64,000 bases of DNA from Mesoflavibacter profundi (GCF_014764305.1 NZ_CP061703.1:1642800-1706799); one strand, 5' to 3'; positions 27,864 to 40,200 are shown, numbered from the stretch's first letter. Translations and numbers: made by a program. The notes: generated by a model from the letters alone, not told the origin.

Positions 27864-27895
27864 AAAAGCCTTTCCTAACAGAAAGGCTTTTTCTT
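27864..27895 (+). terminator. Terminator of the act-cox operon
   Basis: AAAAGCCTTTC (27864-27874) pairs with GAAAGGCTTTT (27881-27891) around CTAACA, followed by a T-rich run, 21 bp after the coxA stop. Confidence 0.88.
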
Positions 27896-27903
27896 TATCT
27901 TTG
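27896..27903 (+). promoter_or_regulatory. Putative -7 element of the ruvB gene
   Basis: TATCTTTG matches TAnnTTTG and starts inside the T tract of the preceding terminator. Only 7 bp separate it from the ruvB ATG, so the mRNA would be leaderless or nearly so. Confidence 0.5.
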
Positions 27904-27910
27904 TTTTAAG

Positions 27911-28933
27911 ATGAATGAACATTTAGATCCTACAAACGATAATTTTTCTTCGGAAGAATTTGATATAGAAAAAACACTTAGACCCTTAAATTTTAATGAT
28001 TTTACAGGTCAAGATCAAGTTTTAGAAAATCTTCAAGTTTTTGTTCAAGCAGCTAATCAACGCTCAGAAGCTTTAGATCACACTTTATTTCATGGTCCTC
28101 CAGGTTTAGGAAAAACGACATTAGCTAATATTTTAGCCAATGAATTAGGAGTTAGCATTAAGATTACTTCTGGACCAGTATTAGATAAACCAGGCGATCT
28201 TGCAGGACTTCTAACTAATTTAGATGAAAGAGATGTTCTTTTTATTGATGAAATACATAGATTAAGCCCAATTGTAGAAGAATATCTTTATTCTGCTATG
28301 GAAGATTATAAGATTGATATTATGATAGAATCTGGTCCTAACGCCAGAACTGTTCAAATTAATCTTAACCCATTTACTTTAGTTGGCGCAACTACTCGTT
28401 CAGGATTACTTACAGCACCAATGCGTGCTCGTTTTGGTATTCAAAGTAGGCTGCAATATTATAGTACCGAATTACTTACTACAATTATTCAAAGAAGTGC
28501 AGATATATTAAATGTACCAATCTCTATGGAAGCCGCAATAGAAGTTGCTGGTAGAAGTCGTGGTACACCTAGAATTGCTAATGCTTTGTTACGTAGAGTT
28601 AGAGATTTTGCACAAATAAAAGGTAACGGTGCAATAGATATTAAAATTGCAAAGTATGCTTTAGAGGCTTTAAATGTTGATGCCTATGGTTTAGATGAAA
28701 TGGATAATCGCATCCTTTCTACTATTATTGATAAATTTAAAGGCGGACCAGTAGGTATAACTACTATTGCAACTGCTGTAAGTGAAAGTGCAGAAACTAT
28801 TGAAGAAGTTTATGAGCCATTCTTAATTCAGCAAGGTTTCATTATTCGTACACCACGAGGAAGAGAAGTTACAGAGTTAGCATATAAACACCTTGGAAAA
28901 ATTAAAGGACCAATACAAGGAGGATTATTCTAG
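27911..28933 (+). CDS. ruvB: Holliday junction branch migration helicase RuvB
   Basis: A 340-residue RuvB of normal length. The AAA+ motifs are present: Walker [12 protein letters not shown], Walker B DEIHRL, sensor 1 GATTRSG, and the arginine-finger and winged-helix region [18 protein letters not shown]. RuvB drives branch migration of Holliday junctions together with RuvA, whose gene lies 4.7 kb downstream rather than adjacent. It is followed after 9 bp by the P450 gene. Confidence 0.97.
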   Translation: MNEHLDPTNDNFSSEEFDIEKTLRPLNFNDFTGQDQVLENLQVFVQAANQRSEALDHTLFHGPPGLGKTTLANILANELGVSIKITSGPVLDKPGDLAGLLTNLDERDVLFIDEIHRLSPIVEEYLYSAMEDYKIDIMIESGPNARTVQINLNPFTLVGATTRSGLLTAPMRARFGIQSRLQYYSTELLTTIIQRSADILNVPISMEAAIEVAGRSRGTPRIANALLRRVRDFAQIKGNGAIDIKIAKYALEALNVDAYGLDEMDNRILSTIIDKFKGGPVGITTIATAVSESAETIEEVYEPFLIQQGFIIRTPRGREVTELAYKHLGKIKGPIQGGLF

Positions 28934-28942
28934 TTAAAATGT

Positions 28943-30271
28943 ATGGAAGATAACAATAGCATACCTGAAGTTTCGTTGTTTCATTTCATAAAACATTCGT
29001 TTCAAATTTTAAAAAATCCGCTTCCTTTTCATAAATCTAATTTTGAAAAACATGGTGACCTATTTAAACTTAAAATAGGATTTAATAAATACATCTATTT
29101 TTGTAGAGATGCTGAGTTAGCAGAATATGTCCTTCAAAAAAACAACCGAAACTATACAAAGTCCAAAATTCAAACACAAGATTTGGCAAAATACGTTGGT
29201 AATGGTTTGTTAACTGCAGAAGGCGAACACTGGAAAACGCAACGTAGACTAATTCAACCTGCTTTTCATAAAAAACAAATAGAATTGTTGCTTCAAACAA
29301 TTCAAGATACAATAGAAGATCAGTATCAAGCATTTTCTGTAAATCAAACAACAGATGTATTTCCGGCATTTAATGATTTAGCATTTAATATAGTCGTAAA
29401 GTCCCTATTTAGCGATGCTGCTAATCAAGATCAAATTAATAGACTGCAATACATTACTGAAGCAGAGCAAAAAATGCTGGTTAAAGAACTTAGACAACCG
29501 TATCTTGGATGGTGGTTTAAGTTGAGTGGTACTTTAAAAAATCATCTTAATTTATCCTTAGAAGCAAGACAAATTTTAAGAGATATAGTTAAGGATAGAC
29601 TAAATTCTAATACAGTTTATAATGATTTATTAGATATGCTTTTATCTGCGACTTATGAAGATGGATCATCAATGGAAGAACAACAGCTTTTAGATGAAAT
29701 TTTAATTCTATTCACTGCAGGTCACGAAACCACATCTAATGCACTTACATTTATTGTTCAATTGCTAGCTAAGCATCCAAACTGGCAAGAGCAAATTTAT
29801 GAAGAGATTAAAAAAAATGAAGATCAAGATAATTTAATGTCTGTAATAGCTAATTCTACAATTTGTCAACAAGTTATAGAAGAAGCAATGCGATTATATC
29901 CGCCAGTTTACTTTATTGATCGTGTAAATATTGAAGCAGATAAATTTAAAACTTACAGTTTTAAAAAAGGGTCTAATTTGTTGTTTTCTATATTCGAAAT
30001 ACATCGCCATCCTAAATTATGGGATAAACCAAATACATTTTCACCAACACGTTTTAAAGATGGAAGTAGACCGTTTTCTTCATTTTATTTCCCTTTTGGC
30101 GCTGGACCAAGAAAGTGTATAGGTAATAATTTTGCGATATATGAAATAATTTTAGCAATAAATCACTTAGTTAAAACTTATAAAATCGAACCTAAATTTG
30201 ATCAAATTGAAATATTACCATTAATAACATTAAAGCCTAAAAATGCATTTGTTAACTTTATAGAAAGGTAA
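28943..30271 (+). CDS. Cytochrome P450
   Basis: A 442-residue soluble-type cytochrome P450 with all family landmarks: I-helix oxygen-activation motif AGHETTS, K-helix ExxR in EEAMRLYPP, and the heme-binding loop FPFGAGPRKCIGNNFA with the cysteine ligand. The sequence style resembles bacterial P450s often compared to CYP102/CYP4-like fatty-acid hydroxylases, but the substrate cannot be deduced. There is no reductase domain or ferredoxin gene nearby, so the electron donor is encoded elsewhere. It is placed between ruvB (9 bp) and queG (6 bp), so it is probably co-transcribed with genes of unrelated function. Confidence 0.93.
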   Translation: MEDNNSIPEVSLFHFIKHSFQILKNPLPFHKSNFEKHGDLFKLKIGFNKYIYFCRDAELAEYVLQKNNRNYTKSKIQTQDLAKYVGNGLLTAEGEHWKTQRRLIQPAFHKKQIELLLQTIQDTIEDQYQAFSVNQTTDVFPAFNDLAFNIVVKSLFSDAANQDQINRLQYITEAEQKMLVKELRQPYLGWWFKLSGTLKNHLNLSLEARQILRDIVKDRLNSNTVYNDLLDMLLSATYEDGSSMEEQQLLDEILILFTAGHETTSNALTFIVQLLAKHPNWQEQIYEEIKKNEDQDNLMSVIANSTICQQVIEEAMRLYPPVYFIDRVNIEADKFKTYSFKKGSNLLFSIFEIHRHPKLWDKPNTFSPTRFKDGSRPFSSFYFPFGAGPRKCIGNNFAIYEIILAINHLVKTYKIEPKFDQIEILPLITLKPKNAFVNFIER

Positions 30272-30277
30272 TTACGT

Positions 30278-31204
30278 TTGATAAATAATACATCTAAACA
30301 TACTAGATTAATAAAAGAAGAGGCAAAACGATTAGGTTTTTTGTCTTGTGGTATAAGTAAAGCACAATTTTTAGATGAAGAAGCGCCAAGGTTAGAACAA
30401 TGGTTAAACAATAATATGCATGGAAAAATGCAGTATATGGAAAACCATTTTGATAAACGATTAGATCCAACCAAATTAGTAGAAGATTCTAAAAGTGTTA
30501 TCTCTTTATTGCTAAATTACTATCCAGACCAAACACAAACAGAAGACAGTTACAAGTTATCTAAATACGCATACGGTACAGATTATCATTTTGTAATAAA
30601 AGATAAACTTAAGCAGTTGTTACAATTTATAAAAGAAAACATAGGAGATGTAAACGGACGTGCTTTTGTAGATTCTGCACCAGTATTAGATAAAGCTTGG
30701 GCTGCAAAAAGCGGATTAGGTTGGATAGGTAAGCACAGTAATTTATTAAGTAAACAAACAGGAAGCTTTTATTTTATAGCAGAACTTATAATAGATCTAG
30801 ATTTAGATTACGATAATCCAACAACAGACCATTGTGGGACATGTACTGCATGTATAGACGCATGTCCAACGCAAGCAATTGTACAACCTTACGTAGTAGA
30901 TGGAAGTAAATGTATAAGTTACTTTACTATAGAATTAAAAGAAGAATTACCTTCTACAATGAAAAACAAGTTTGACGATTGGATGTTTGGTTGTGATGTT
31001 TGTCAAGATGTTTGTCCATGGAATAGGTTTAGTAAACCACATTCAGAACCATTATTTAATCCACATCCTGATTTATTATCAATGACAAAAAAAGATTGGG
31101 ATGAAATTACAGAAGACACATTCAGGAAGATTTTTAAAAAATCTGCAGTAAAAAGAACAAAACTTTCAGGATTAAATCGAAACATCAATTTTTTAAAAGA
31201 CTAG
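30278..31204 (+). CDS. queG: Epoxyqueuosine reductase QueG
   Basis: A 308-residue cobalamin-dependent Fe-S enzyme that performs the last step of queuosine synthesis in tRNA, reducing epoxyqueuosine to queuosine. The two 4Fe-4S motifs are visible: [16 protein letters not shown] and [11 protein letters not shown]. The N-terminal cobalamin-binding part contains the conserved [14 protein letters not shown] segment. The start is TTG at 30278, 6 bp after the P450 stop; no ATG precedes the conserved region closely. Length is somewhat shorter than E. coli QueG, which has extra C-terminal HEAT-like repeats. Confidence 0.94.
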   Translation: MINNTSKHTRLIKEEAKRLGFLSCGISKAQFLDEEAPRLEQWLNNNMHGKMQYMENHFDKRLDPTKLVEDSKSVISLLLNYYPDQTQTEDSYKLSKYAYGTDYHFVIKDKLKQLLQFIKENIGDVNGRAFVDSAPVLDKAWAAKSGLGWIGKHSNLLSKQTGSFYFIAELIIDLDLDYDNPTTDHCGTCTACIDACPTQAIVQPYVVDGSKCISYFTIELKEELPSTMKNKFDDWMFGCDVCQDVCPWNRFSKPHSEPLFNPHPDLLSMTKKDWDEITEDTFRKIFKKSAVKRTKLSGLNRNINFLKD

Positions 31205-31226
31205 TTTAAAAACGTTTTAGTATTGT

Positions 31227-31234
31227 TACATTTG
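31227..31234 (+). promoter_or_regulatory. Putative -7 element of the malic enzyme gene
   Basis: TACATTTG matches TAnnTTTG, 57 bp ahead of the start codon at 31292. Confidence 0.45.
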
Positions 31235-31259
31235 TATTTCATTTAAAATTAAAAATATC

Positions 31260-31279
31260 TTTTCCGCGAAAGCGAAAAA
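31260..31279. repeat. Short hairpin with GAAA tetraloop before the malic enzyme gene
   Basis: The core CGC-GAAA-GCG (31265-31274) is flanked by T and A runs that extend the stem with one mismatch. It lies in the 5' leader, 12 bp before the ATG. Short elements of the form CCGCGAAAGCG are, from memory, frequent between genes in Flavobacteriaceae, so this could be a dispersed repeat or a leader structure. Confidence 0.5.
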
Positions 31280-31291
31280 ATTATATATCAT

Positions 31292-33589
31292 ATGAGTAAA
31301 CAAAGTAGACGTCGTGAGGCTTTAGTATATCATGCAAAGCCAACTCCAGGGAAAATAAAAGTTGTACCAACAAAACGATATGCCACACAAAGAGATTTAT
31401 CTTTAGCATATTCTCCTGGTGTAGCAGAGCCTTGTTTAGAAATCGAAAAAGATAAAAATAACGCTTATAAATATACTTCTAAAGGAAATTTAGTAGCTGT
31501 AATCTCTAATGGTACAGCTGTATTAGGATTAGGAGATATAGGACCAGAAGCTTCAAAACCAGTAATGGAAGGTAAAGGTCTGTTATTTAAAATCTTCGCA
31601 GATATTGATGTGTTTGATATAGAAGTAGATACAAAAAATGTAGAAGAATTTATACAAACCGTAAAAAATATTGCACCAACTTTTGGAGGTATAAATTTAG
31701 AAGATATTAAAGCTCCAGAAGCTTTTGAAATAGAACGTCGTCTTAAAGAAGAATTAGACATTCCTGTAATGCATGACGATCAACACGGAACAGCAATTAT
31801 ATCAGCAGCAGCCTTACTAAATGCATTAGAATTAGCAGAAAAAAAGATAGATGAAATAAAAATTGTAGTAAGTGGTGCAGGAGCAGCAGCAATATCATGT
31901 ACAAGATTATACCAAGCGTTTGGTGCAAAACGTGAGAATATTGTCATGTTAGATAGTAAAGGTGTTATTAGAGACGATAGAGATAATCTAACAGCACAAA
32001 AAGCCGAGTTTGCTACACACAGAAAAATAGATACATTAGATCAAGCTATGCAAGATGCAGATGTATTTATTGGTTTATCTACATCAGATATTGTTAGTCA
32101 AGATATGTTAAAATCTATGGCTAAAAACCCAATAGTATTTGCTATGGCAAATCCTGATCCAGAAATAGCTTATGATGTTGCAATTGCAACTCGAGAAGAT
32201 ATAATTATGGCTACAGGACGTAGCGATCATCCTAACCAAGTAAATAACGTATTAGGGTTTCCTTTTATTTTTAGAGGTGCATTAGATGTTCGTGCAACAA
32301 AAATTAACGAAGCGATGAAAATGGCTGCGGTAAAAGCACTTGCAGATTTAGCTAAAGAACCAGTTCCTGAACAAGTAAATATTGCATACGGAGAAACACG
32401 ATTAGCGTTTGGAAAAGATTACATTATCCCAAAACCGTTTGATCCAAGATTAATTTCAGAAGTGCCACCAGCTGTAGCAAAAGCAGCAATAGAAAGTGGT
32501 GTTGCGCAAGAGCCAATAACAGATTGGGAAAAATATAAAGACGAATTAATGCAACGTTTAGGCTCTGATAATAAGTTAATGCGATTACTTTTTAATCGTG
32601 CAAAACTTAATCCTAAGCGTGTAGTTTTTGCAGAAGCAGATCAATTAGATGTTTTAAAAGCGGCTCAAGTTGTTTATGAAGAAGGTATAGCACATCCAAT
32701 TTTATTAGGAAGACAAGACGAGATTGAAAGGTTAAAAGAAGAAATAGAATTTGATGCAGAAGTCCCAATTATAGATCCAAAATCTGACGAGCAACTTGAA
32801 AATAAAAACAGATATGCTAAAGTCTATTGGGAACAACGTAAACGTCGCGGAGTAACATTATTTAATGCTCAAAAAATTATGCGAGAGCGTAATTATTTTG
32901 CAGCAATGATGGTAAACGAAGGTGATGCAGATGCATTAATAACAGGATATTCGCGTAACTATCCATCTGTTGTAAAGCCTATGTTAGAATTATTTGGTCT
33001 TGCACCAGGATCTTCAAGACTTGCTACCACAAACCTAATGATGACGCAACGTGGACCAATGTTTTTAAGTGATACGGCAATAAACATAGATCCATCTGCT
33101 AAGGATTTAGCGAGAATTGCCCAAATGACAGCAAAAACGATGAAAATGTTTGGTTTAGAGCCTGTAATGGCAATGACGTCTTATTCTAATTTTGGATCTT
33201 CAACTAACGAAAGAGCTTCAAAAGTTAGAGAAGCTGTAAAATATTTACATAATTCTTATCCAGATTTAATTGTGGATGGAGAATTACAAACAGATTTTGC
33301 TTTAAATAGCGAAATGTTACAAGACATTTTCCCATTTTCTAAATTAGCAGGTAAAAAAGTAAATGCTTTAATATTTCCAAACCTAGACGCAGCAAATATT
33401 ACTTATAAGTTATTAAAAGAATTAAATAAAGCAGATTCTATAGGTCCAATTATGATGGGTATGAGAAAACCAGTACATATCCTTCAATTAGATGCTAGTG
33501 TAGACGAGATTGTAAGTATGGCTGCAATTGCTGTAATAGATGCGCAACAAAAGGAAAAATTAGAAGTTAGCCTTAAAAATAAGAAGTAA
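31292..33589 (+). CDS. maeB: NADP-dependent malic enzyme, MaeB type with phosphotransacetylase-like domain
   Basis: A 765-residue two-domain protein. Residues 1 to about 430 are malic enzyme (oxidative decarboxylation of malate to pyruvate), with LAYSPGVAEPC, the metal-binding HDDQHGTA and the nucleotide-binding VSGAGAAAISC. The rest, about 440-765, resembles phosphate acetyltransferase (NPKRVVFAEADQLDVLKAAQ, and MRKPVHILQLDASVDEIV), which in MaeB proteins is usually regulatory, sensing acetyl-CoA, rather than catalytic. The length is the usual one for this family. It has its own putative promoter. Confidence 0.95.
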   Translation: MSKQSRRREALVYHAKPTPGKIKVVPTKRYATQRDLSLAYSPGVAEPCLEIEKDKNNAYKYTSKGNLVAVISNGTAVLGLGDIGPEASKPVMEGKGLLFKIFADIDVFDIEVDTKNVEEFIQTVKNIAPTFGGINLEDIKAPEAFEIERRLKEELDIPVMHDDQHGTAIISAAALLNALELAEKKIDEIKIVVSGAGAAAISCTRLYQAFGAKRENIVMLDSKGVIRDDRDNLTAQKAEFATHRKIDTLDQAMQDADVFIGLSTSDIVSQDMLKSMAKNPIVFAMANPDPEIAYDVAIATREDIIMATGRSDHPNQVNNVLGFPFIFRGALDVRATKINEAMKMAAVKALADLAKEPVPEQVNIAYGETRLAFGKDYIIPKPFDPRLISEVPPAVAKAAIESGVAQEPITDWEKYKDELMQRLGSDNKLMRLLFNRAKLNPKRVVFAEADQLDVLKAAQVVYEEGIAHPILLGRQDEIERLKEEIEFDAEVPIIDPKSDEQLENKNRYAKVYWEQRKRRGVTLFNAQKIMRERNYFAAMMVNEGDADALITGYSRNYPSVVKPMLELFGLAPGSSRLATTNLMMTQRGPMFLSDTAINIDPSAKDLARIAQMTAKTMKMFGLEPVMAMTSYSNFGSSTNERASKVREAVKYLHNSYPDLIVDGELQTDFALNSEMLQDIFPFSKLAGKKVNALIFPNLDAANITYKLLKELNKADSIGPIMMGMRKPVHILQLDASVDEIVSMAAIAVIDAQQKEKLEVSLKNKK

Positions 33590-33611
33590 TATATAGTACA
33601 GATAATTTTAT

Positions 33612-33619
33612 TACATTTG
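33612..33619 (+). promoter_or_regulatory. Putative -7 element of the ruvA-sprA unit
   Basis: TACATTTG matches TAnnTTTG, 22 bp before the ruvA ATG. Confidence 0.45.
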
Positions 33620-33641
33620 AAAGTTTAACAGCAGCAAATAT

Positions 33642-34223
33642 ATGATTACACACATACAAGGTAAATTAGTAGAAAAAAATCCTACAGATGTTATAATAGA
33701 TTGTAATGGTGTTGGTTATATATTAAATATCTCGTTGCATACTTACTCTCAAATTCCAGATCAAGAAGCCTTAAAACTGTATACACATCTTCAAGTAAGA
33801 GAAGATGCACATACGCTATATGGTTTTGCTTCTAAAGCAGAAAGAGAGTTGTTTAGGTTACTAATATCTGTAAGTGGTATTGGTGCAAATACAGCAAGAA
33901 CAATGTTGTCTTCTCTAACACCAAAACAGATTAGAGAAGGTATAGCAACAGAAGACGTAGCACTAATTCAATCTATTAAAGGTATAGGAGCTAAAACAGC
34001 ACAACGTGTAATTATAGATTTAAAAGATAAAATTCTTAAAATCTATGATATTGACGAAGTTTCTGTTAAAGAAAGCAATACCAATAAAGAAGAAGCGTTA
34101 TCTGCTTTAGAAGTTTTAGGTTTTGCTAAAAAGCAAGCAGAGAAAGTTATAGATAAAATTGTTGCAGCTCAACCTGATGCTAACGTAGAAACCATAATTA
34201 AACTTGCATTAAAAAATTTATAA
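33642..34223 (+). CDS. ruvA: Holliday junction branch migration protein RuvA
   Basis: A 193-residue RuvA of normal length. It has the N-terminal OB domain (MITHIQGKLVEKNPTDVIID), two helix-hairpin-helix motifs (VSGIGANTARTML and IKGIGAKTAQRVIIDLKDK) and the C-terminal three-helix RuvB-interacting domain (about 145-193). It binds Holliday junctions as a tetramer and loads RuvB. It lies 6 bp before sprA, a neighbourhood I know to be conserved in Flavobacteriaceae. Confidence 0.96.
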   Translation: MITHIQGKLVEKNPTDVIIDCNGVGYILNISLHTYSQIPDQEALKLYTHLQVREDAHTLYGFASKAERELFRLLISVSGIGANTARTMLSSLTPKQIREGIATEDVALIQSIKGIGAKTAQRVIIDLKDKILKIYDIDEVSVKESNTNKEEALSALEVLGFAKKQAEKVIDKIVAAQPDANVETIIKLALKNL

Positions 34224-34229
34224 TATATT

Positions 34230-37200
34230 TTGAATACAAATCAACATAGTTTTTATAAATCTGCGCTATCTAATCTGCTAACCACCTTTTTCTTTCTTTT
34301 TAGTATTGTAATAGTAGCTCAAGAAACTCCAGAAACTGTTACAGATAGTACAAAAACAGGTTACAGTTTAGGGCAAATGCAAATGCCTAATCCTAATAGT
34401 ATAGTTTCTAAATATACGTATGATCCAGTAACAGATAGATATATTTATACAGAGTCTGTTGGACAATTTAATATTAATTATCCAGTAATATTAACTCCGC
34501 AAGAATATCAATCTATTGTGGACCAAGAAAATATGCAATCTTATTACAAAGAAAAGATAGATGCATATGATGGAAAAAAAGAAAACTCGGAAGAAGCTCA
34601 AAAAAATTTATTGCCTGAATTTTATGTCAACTCAGGTTTTTTTGAAAGTATATTTGGCGGTAATACAATAGAATTTATCCCTCAAGGATCTGTAGAGATG
34701 GATTTAGGTGTTTTATTTACAAAGCAAGATAATCCATCATTTTCACCTCGTAATAGAAGAAACTTTACCTTCGATTTTGACCAACGTATAAGTCTAAGTA
34801 TGTTAGGTAAAGTAGGTACAAGATTGCAAGTAAATGCTAATTACGATACACAATCTACTTTTGATTTTCAAAACTTAATAAAATTAGAATATACACCTAC
34901 AGAAGATGATATAATTCAAAAAATAGAAGTAGGTAATGTAAACATGCCAATTAACAGCTCTTTAATTTCTGGAGCACAAAGTTTATTTGGTGTAAAAACC
35001 CAATTAAAATTTGGTAACACAACAATTACTGGTGTATTCTCTGACCAAAGATCAGACACAAGATCTGTTGTTGCACAAGGTGGAGGAACTTTAGACGAAT
35101 TTGAGTTTTTTATTAGAGATTATGATGAAAATAGGCACTTTTTCTTATCGCATTATTTTAGAGATAATTATGATAAAGCGTTAGAAAATTACCCGTTTAT
35201 CAATAATAATATTCAAATAACTAGAATAGAAGTTTGGGTTACAAACAGAAGTAATTCTACAGAAAATGTAAGAAATATTGTAGCATTCCAAGATTTAGCC
35301 GAAACTTCTAAAATAGGAAATACAGGTGTTGCTGTTTATCAAGGTCCAAATGCATATCCAGACAACGGTAATAACGGTTTAGATCCAACAATAATTGGTC
35401 AAGCAACATCTCAACTTACAAACGCAGTAAGAGACATTGCTACTGTACAAAACGGTATAACAATTCCAGGATTTAATGAAGGGTTTGATTATGCAAAACA
35501 AGAAAATACTAGAAAATTAATAGAAGGACAAGAATATACGTTAAATACTCAATTAGGGTATATTTCTTTAAATCAAAGGTTAAATAATGACGAAGTATTA
35601 GCAGTAGCTTACCAATATACGGTTGGCGGACAAGTTTTTCAAGTAGGAGAATTTGCTAACGATGGATTAGAAGCAACAGATGTAAATACAAATTCTCAAG
35701 GACAAGTAACCAGTGTAACAAACAATGCATTAATATTAAAATTACTTAAAAGTAGTATAACTAGTGTATCGCAACCTATTTGGGATTTAATGATGAAAAA
35801 CATCTACGATACTGGTGCATATCAATTAACACAAGAAGATTTTAAATTAAATATATTTTATAACGAATCTGCTCCGTTAAACTACATTACACCAGTAGAT
35901 GGAACATCGTTTCCGTTATTCGATCCAGATAATAATCCGTCTACAGAAAATGTTCCAATTCCAGAAACAACATTACTAAGATTATTCAATTTTGATCGAT
36001 TAAATTTTAACAACGATCCACAAGCAAACGGAGATGGTTTCTTCGATTTTGTGCCAAATATTACAGTAATACCTCAAAATGGTAAAATCGTATTTACAAA
36101 AGTAGAACCATTTGGTCGTTATTTATTTGATATTTTAGACGATGATGGTAATCAGGCAGATAACGCAGCAGATTATGAAGATGAAACCTACACCAACCCA
36201 AACCAAGAAAAATACGTTTACGATTTATTATATAAGGCTACAAAAACAGCAGCTTTAGACGAGTCTCAAAAAAATAAATTCTTAATAAAAGGTCGCTATA
36301 AATCGTCTGGAGGAGACGGAATACCAATTGGCGGATTTAATGTTCCAAGAGGATCAGTAAGAGTACAAGCAGGAGGAAGAGTTTTAGTAGAAGGTGTAGA
36401 TTATACCGTAAATTATCAATTAGGACGTGTATATATTTTAGATGAAAGTTTAAAAGCATCTAACACTCCAATACAAGTTTCAACAGAAAACAACTCGATA
36501 TTTGGTCAGCAAACAAAACGATTTACAGGTATAAATGTAGAACATCGTTTTAGTGATAATTTTGTAGTTGGAGCAACATATTTAAATTTAAATGAGCGTC
36601 CAATAACACAAAAAGCCAATTATGGTACAGAGCCAATAAATAATACAATATTAGGCTTTAACGGAAACTACTCTACAGAAGTACCATTTTTTACAAGATT
36701 AGTAAATAAACTTCCAAATATAGATACAGATGCACCATCTAATTTATCTGTAAGAGGTGATTTTGCCTATTTATTACCAGGAGCACCAAAAGGAACAAGT
36801 TTTAATGGTGAAGCTACATCTTATATAGACGATTTTGAAGGTACACAAAACGGAATTGATTTAAAATCACCGCAATCTTGGACATTATCAAGTAGACCAT
36901 TAAATTTAAATAATGTCACGACGTTTGATGGAGTTGGAATAGAAAACGGCTATGGTAGAGCGCAATTAAACTGGTATACTATAGATCCAATTTTTTACGG
37001 TAGCCAAAGACCAACAGGGATATCAGACGATGATATGTCAAGTCTTTACACAAGTCGTGTATTTGTAAACGAATTATTTCCAGAGCAAGATATAGCGCAA
37101 GGACAAACTACGGTTATAAACACATTAGATTTAGCCTATTATCCAGAAGAAAGAGGTCCTTATAATTTCGAACCAGGATCTGAAAACGGAAATACAGTTA

Positions 37201-40200
37201 ATCCCCAAAATAGTTGGGCAGGAATAACACGACAAATCACTTCTACAGATTTTGAACAATCTAATGTAGAATATATCGAGTTTTGGCTTCAAGATCCATT
37301 TCAAGAAAACCCATCAAATCCTGGAGGAAAACTGTTTATAAACTTAGGAAGTATATCAGAAGATATTTTAAAAGATGGTCGTAAACAATACGAAAACGGA
37401 TTACCACAAGATGGTAATATAAGTTTATTACCTCAAACAGATTATCAATCTGTAGTGCCTCAAAATCAAGCATTAATTTATGCGTTTGATACAACAGGAC
37501 AAGAGCGTACTAACCAAGATGTTGGGTTAGATGGTTATGACGATGCAGAAGAGGCTATTAATTTTCCATCTGCATTCTCAAGTTTAGAAGATCCAGCAAA
37601 AGATAATTATTCATATTATTTAAATACTGAAGGTGGTATTTTTGATAGATATAAACTATACAATGGTGTAGATGGTAACTCACCAGATATTTTTAGTGAC
37701 ACCAATAGAGGATCTACAACTCAACCAGATGTAGAAGATGTGAACAGAGATAATACTATGAATACAATAGATAGTTATTATCAATACGAGTTAGATATCA
37801 CACCAGCAACTTTAAACATAGATAACCAATACATCGTAGATACCAAAAACGTAACAGATAATAACAATCCACGTGTGTTACCAAATGGTGATACAGCTTA
37901 TCCAAGATGGTATCAATTTAGAATTCCTGTAAGTGCAGGAGAAGCAATTAACGGAATTACAGATTTAAGATCAATTAGGTTTACTAGAATGTTTTTAAAT
38001 CAATTCCAAGAACAAACTGTATTACGATTTGGAACTTTAGATTTAGTAAGAAGTGATTGGAGACGATTTAAATTAGCTTTAGATGGCGGACCAACAGATC
38101 CAAACTTTGAAGATACAGATTTTAGTGTTGGAGCAGTTAGTACACAAGAAAACGATGGAAGTTATGTGTCGCCACCAAGCGTAGTACCAGAACAATTAAA
38201 TAACAACAATACAATTGTAAGACAAAACGAACAATCTCTAGTTGTAAAAGTCTGTGATCTAGAAGCAAAAGATGCAAGAGCAGTATTCAAAAACATATCA
38301 GTAGACATGCGTCAATTTAAAAAACTGAGAATGTTTATGCATGCTAGACAAGGTGAAACTCCAGGATTGTCCGATAATGAATTAGTTGGTTTTATAAGAA
38401 TGGGTAATGATTTAACCGAAAATTATTACCAAATAGAAATTCCTCTTGAAGTCTACAATGGTGGTGGATCTGCAGAAGATTATTGGCCTTCAGTAAATGA
38501 AATTAACTTAAAACTAGAAGTTTTACAGCGTATAAAATCTCTAGGAATTAGTAACCAAACTTTAACTAACGGCGATCCTAGTTTTTATGATGTAGTTGGT
38601 GATGATTTAATAGAAGTGCCTTTAGCAAACCAATTTGAAGGTTATGTTGCAGGTCAACATCGTGTAGCCATAAAAGGTAATCCTAATTTTGGAGATATTA
38701 GAACACTTATGGTTGGTGTTAAAAATGCTACAAATAACGATTTATGTGGTGATGTATGGTTTAACGAGCTTAGACTGTCTGACATGGATAACGAAGGTGG
38801 TTGGGCAGCAGTAATGAGTGTAGACACCAACTTAGCAGATTTTGCAAATGTAAGTGCAACAGGAAGAATGAGTACTTCTGGATTTGGAGATATTAATCAA
38901 GGTCCAAGTGAAAGAAGTCTTGAAGATGTTAAACAATACGATGTTGTAACAAATGTAAATGTAGGACAGCTTTTACCAAAAAAATGGGGATTACAAATAC
39001 CATTTAATTATGGTCAAGGTGTAGAAGTAGTAACACCTAAATACGATCAGCAATACGAAGATTTAGAACTTCAAACAAGAATAGATGAAGCAGCAGATCA
39101 AGAAGAACAAGATAAGATTCTAGAACAATCTGAAGAATATACAAAACGTAAAAGCATAAACTTTATAGGTGTAAAGAAAAATAGAACAGGCGAAAGTAAA
39201 CCTCGTTTTTACGATGTAGAAAATTTAACACTAAACTATTCTTATAATAAAACTGAACATAGAGATTTCGAAATTCAAAATTCTGTAGACAAACAAGTAA
39301 GAGCAGGTGTTAATTATGCATATAATTTCGAGCCAAAAATAATTGAGCCTTTTAAGAAAAACGATTCTTTATTTACAGGTAAATATTGGCAAATTTTAAA
39401 AGATTTTAATGTAAACTTATTACCAGCAAGTTTTACTGTAAATACAGATTTAAATAGACAATATAATAGACAAAAGTTTAGAGATGTAGATTTAGGAGGC
39501 GCAAATATTGGGTTAGAAGAATTGTACAGACGTAATTACACTTTCGATTACCAGTATAACGTTAACTGGAATCTAACAAAATCATTACAATTCAATTTAT
39601 CTGCATCAAATAATAACATTGTCAGAAACTATTTCAAGGATAACATAGTTAACGGAGAACCAGATCCATTATTAGATGTTTGGGACGGATTTTTTGATTT
39701 TGGTGACCCAAATAGACAACAACAACAAATAGGAATTAATTATGAAATTCCGTTTAGCAAAATTCCAACACTTAATTTTATAAAAGCAACCTATAGCTAT
39801 TCTGGATTATACCAGTGGCAAAAAGGCTCTGATTTGTTTGGAGAAATTTATTATGAAGCAGATGATAGTTATTACGATTTAGGTAATTCTATTTCAAACG
39901 GTAATACACATAATATAAATTCAACTTTAGACATGAATAAGTTGTATAAATATTTAGGTATTGCTAAAAAACGAAATGTACGAAGAGGTAACAAAGTTAG
40001 TCGTGTAAGTCGTAACTCAGCTCCACCAAGTAAAAACCAAGAAAACCCAGCAAAACCAGTTGCTAAAAAAGGTGATGGATTTGCATCTAAACTTGGTAAT
40101 TTTGGAATTGGTTTATTAACTTCAGTTAAAAGAATTCAAGCTGTTTATAGCGAAACAAATGGTACATATTTACCAGGTTATTTACAAACACCAGGCTTTT

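Noticed and set aside
31227-31291. Leader of the malic enzyme gene considered as a riboswitch
   Set aside because: Too short and with only one small hairpin; no known aptamer core was seen.
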